From: an uncultured Azospirillum sp.
Lineage (GTDB): Bacteria > Pseudomonadota > Alphaproteobacteria > Azospirillales > Azospirillaceae
Direction of reading: 5' to 3'
DNA: 52,818 nt
NCBI RefSeq assembly: GCF_946480385.1
Contig: NZ_CAMLJP010000035.1
Span: 1-52,818 of the forward strand
Of the stretch, positions 51,298 to 52,818 are shown piece by piece (the stretch's first letter is position 1; each line of letters starts with the position of its first letter). The notes beneath the pieces are model-generated. The model ran no database searches. It was not told the DNA's origin and saw nothing but the letters and a program-made list of their open reading frames with translations. A program made the position numbers and the translations under genes.

Positions 51298-52203
51298 ATG
51301 AGGCAGGTCATTCTCATCACCGGCGCATCGAGCGGCTTCGGCCGCCTGATGGCCAACGCCCTGGCCGCGTCGGGGCATATCGTCTACGCCTCCATGCGCG
51401 GGCTGAGCGGCAAGAATGCGGATCACGCTGCCGAGGTCGCAGCCTATGCGCGGGACCGCAACGTTGATTTGCGGACGGTCGAACTCGACGTGCAGTCCGA
51501 TGCATCGGCGCGATCGGCCGTCGAGACCATCATCGCGGAGCATGGCCGGCTCGACGTCCTGATCCACAATGCCGGGCATATGGTGTGGGGTCCGAGCGAG
51601 GCATTCACGCCCGAACAACTCGCCGCGCTTTACGACGTGAACGTGCTCGGCACCCAGCGCGTCAACCGGGCTGCCCTGCCGCACATGCGCAAGGCACGGC
51701 GGGGGTTGGTGCTGTGGATCGGCAGCAGCAGTGCCGCCGGCGGCGTCCCGCCGATGCTCGGTCCCTACTTCGCGGCCAAGGCCGGCATGGACGCCCTGGC
51801 GGTCTGCTATGCGCGTGAACTGGCACCGTTCGGCATCGAGACGTCCATCATCGTACCCGGCGCCTTCACCAAAGGGACGAACCACTTCGCCCATGCCGGC
51901 GCCCCCGAGGACAAGGCCATTGCGGCGGACTACGAGGCGGGGCTGCCGGCGGGTTTCGCGGAGGCGATGCTGAAGGAACTCGCCGCGACCGTTCCGGAAA
52001 CCGCGGATCCCGAGCAGGTCGCCGACACCGTCGTCGGCGTGGTCAACGTCCCATTCGGCAAGAGGCCGTTCCGCGTGGTGGTCGATCCCGCCGACGATGG
52101 CTCGGCGGTCGCCTACGCGGTGATCGACCGGGTACGCGCAGAATTTCTGCATCGCGTCGGCTTCGCCGATCTGATGCATCCGAAGGACTTCAGCGTCTCC
52201 TGA
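51298..52203 (+). CDS. SDR-family oxidoreductase, longer form
   Basis: This 301-residue short-chain dehydrogenase has TGASSGFG (about residues 9-16), HNAGHMVWG near 90, catalytic serine in GSSSAAGG (about 144) and YFAAK (about 158-162). It is followed by an extra C-terminal part of about 90 residues (EDKAIAADYEAGLPAGFAEAMLKELAATVPETADPEQVADTVV). It begins 14 bases after the previous stop, so the two oxidoreductases are made together. A hairpin follows it. Confidence 0.87.
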   Translation: MRQVILITGASSGFGRLMANALAASGHIVYASMRGLSGKNADHAAEVAAYARDRNVDLRTVELDVQSDASARSAVETIIAEHGRLDVLIHNAGHMVWGPSEAFTPEQLAALYDVNVLGTQRVNRAALPHMRKARRGLVLWIGSSSAAGGVPPMLGPYFAAKAGMDALAVCYARELAPFGIETSIIVPGAFTKGTNHFAHAGAPEDKAIAADYEAGLPAGFAEAMLKELAATVPETADPEQVADTVVGVVNVPFGKRPFRVVVDPADDGSAVAYAVIDRVRAEFLHRVGFADLMHPKDFSVS

Positions 52204-52228
52204 GATGCCGGCCCTTGGGGCGGGACCG

Positions 52229-52264
52229 TACCGCTCGCGACGGATGGCGACGGCGCGAGCGGTA
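52229..52264. terminator. Hairpin after the SDR operon
   Basis: Arms TACCGCTCGCG (52229-52239) and CGCGAGCGGTA (52254-52264) pair perfectly over 11 bp with a 14-base loop. It lies 26 bases after the SDR stop, between that gene and the converging PRC-barrel gene. There is no T-run, so it is only terminator-like. Confidence 0.45.
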
Positions 52265-52341
52265 AGCGGAGACGGAGGTCGGGTGGCGGCGAGGCTGGAA
52301 TCCCGTCTTGGACGACGCACCTCACCGGCCCGAAGCCCCCC

Positions 52342-52818
52342 TTACTGCTTGCTCGACTGATTGGAACCCGGCTGGTTCGATCCCGACTGGTTCGATCCCG
52401 ACTGGCCCGATCCGCTCTGGTTCTGGGTCGGCTTCTGGCCGCTGCTGCCTGTGGAGGTCTTGGCGTTGCCCTGGCCGTTGCCGCCCTGGGCCAGCTGCTT
52501 GCTCCAATACGCATCGACCTGCTTGCTCCAGTTGCCCGCATTGGCTTGGCGGCCGATGTCCTTGCCGATCGACGGCGCCTTGCCCAGGACGGAGTCCGGC
52601 ACGTTCAGCACGAAGGTGTCCTGGTTCGGGGCCGGGGTGACCCGCAAATCCTTCCAGGGCACCGGCACCAGTTCCTCGCCGATCCCCAGGAAGCCGCCAC
52701 GGCCGACCAGCACATATTGGACCCTGCCGTCGGCGCCGATCACCACGTCGTCGATGTCGCCGAGATCGTCATCCCGCAGGTTGCGCAGGTCGGCGCCGAC
52801 AATGTCGTCCGCCTGCAT
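52342..52818 (-). CDS. PRC-barrel domain protein (5' end outside window)
   Basis: 158 residues are visible. They begin inside or at the edge of a PRC-barrel domain (VGADLRNLRDDDLGDIDDVVIGADGRVQYVLVGRGGFLGIGEELVPVPWKDL), a beta-barrel often found in stress and membrane proteins. A linker and a Gly/Ser/Asn/Gln-rich tail of repeated pentads (SGSNQ) follow. The first visible codon is ATG at the window edge, but PRC-barrel proteins usually have more sequence before this point, so the gene very likely continues to the right. A signal peptide cannot be judged. Confidence 0.78.
   Translation of the reverse strand: MQADDIVGADLRNLRDDDLGDIDDVVIGADGRVQYVLVGRGGFLGIGEELVPVPWKDLRVTPAPNQDTFVLNVPDSVLGKAPSIGKDIGRQANAGNWSKQVDAYWSKQLAQGGNGQGNAKTSTGSSGQKPTQNQSGSGQSGSNQSGSNQPGSNQSSKQ
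52361..52425 (-). repeat. 15-bp tandem repeats in the PRC-barrel gene tail
   Basis: Imperfect 15-bp copies of the unit GGTTCGATCCCGACT (plus strand) encode the Ser-Gly-Ser/Asn-Gln pentads at the C-terminus. At least two copies are exact and two are altered. Confidence 0.7.

Noticed and set aside
1..52818. CRISPR array, tRNA, rRNA, insertion sequence or prophage
   Set aside because: No regularly spaced repeats, cloverleaf arms, transposase or phage motifs could be seen on either strand.

Overview
The window is high-GC DNA with tightly packed, mostly overlapping genes, as in an alphaproteobacterium. The gene set (RpoH sigma-32, an RpoZ with an acidic tail, a multi-PAS hybrid kinase, a PQQ alcohol dehydrogenase, an EcfG-like promoter) fits a Rhodospirillales/Azospirillum-type free-living bacterium. 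That assignment is inferred from gene content and base composition, not from a marker gene. I see no rRNA, tRNA, insertion sequence, prophage or CRISPR array.

Region 1 (about 1-17250) is the standout. Twelve same-strand genes (481-11741), nearly all overlapping by a few bases, encode a complete type II fatty-acid-synthase-like polyene assembly line. They are an acyl carrier protein, a small membrane protein, an AMP-ligase, an FabA/FabZ-like dehydratase, an HtrB-like acyltransferase, a LolA-like periplasmic carrier, an MMPL exporter, a polysaccharide deacetylase, a SAM methyltransferase, a ketosynthase, a ketosynthase-like partner, a second dehydratase and a ketoreductase. A converging three-gene unit (14548-11722) adds a flavin-dependent halogenase, a PlsC-type acyltransferase and a family 2 glycosyltransferase. 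This is the gene set of aryl polyene / xanthomonadin-type pigment clusters. The predicted product is a possibly halogenated aryl-polyene lipid exported to the outer membrane. A MipA/OmpV outer membrane protein and a UbiE-like methyltransferase follow. The ammonia lyase or chorismatase that would make the aromatic starter is not in the window.

Region 2 (about 17276-31929) holds an SDR, rpoH with a clear terminator, a polysaccharide pyruvyl transferase paired with a secreted protein, a LysR/oxidoreductase divergent pair, DUF1810, an Ldh-family dehydrogenase, a Fur-box-preceded feoAB operon with a small Cys-rich membrane protein, an exported pentapeptide-repeat protein and a calcium-type PQQ alcohol dehydrogenase. 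Region 3 (31930-41182) holds a NarL-type two-component system divergent from that dehydrogenase, the mntR/mntH divergent pair with a candidate operator, small lipoproteins, an orphan MetQ, an exported SnoaL-like protein, a stand-alone (p)ppGpp-hydrolase-like HD protein, fdhD and rpoZ. Region 4 (41393-52818) holds a large GAF-PAS4 hybrid histidine kinase with a response regulator and a TerB-like protein, a CBS protein beside an SLC13-type transporter, a repeat-containing lipoprotein behind an EcfG-like promoter, a LysR divergent from a tautomerase-SDR-SDR operon, and a PRC-barrel protein cut by the window end.
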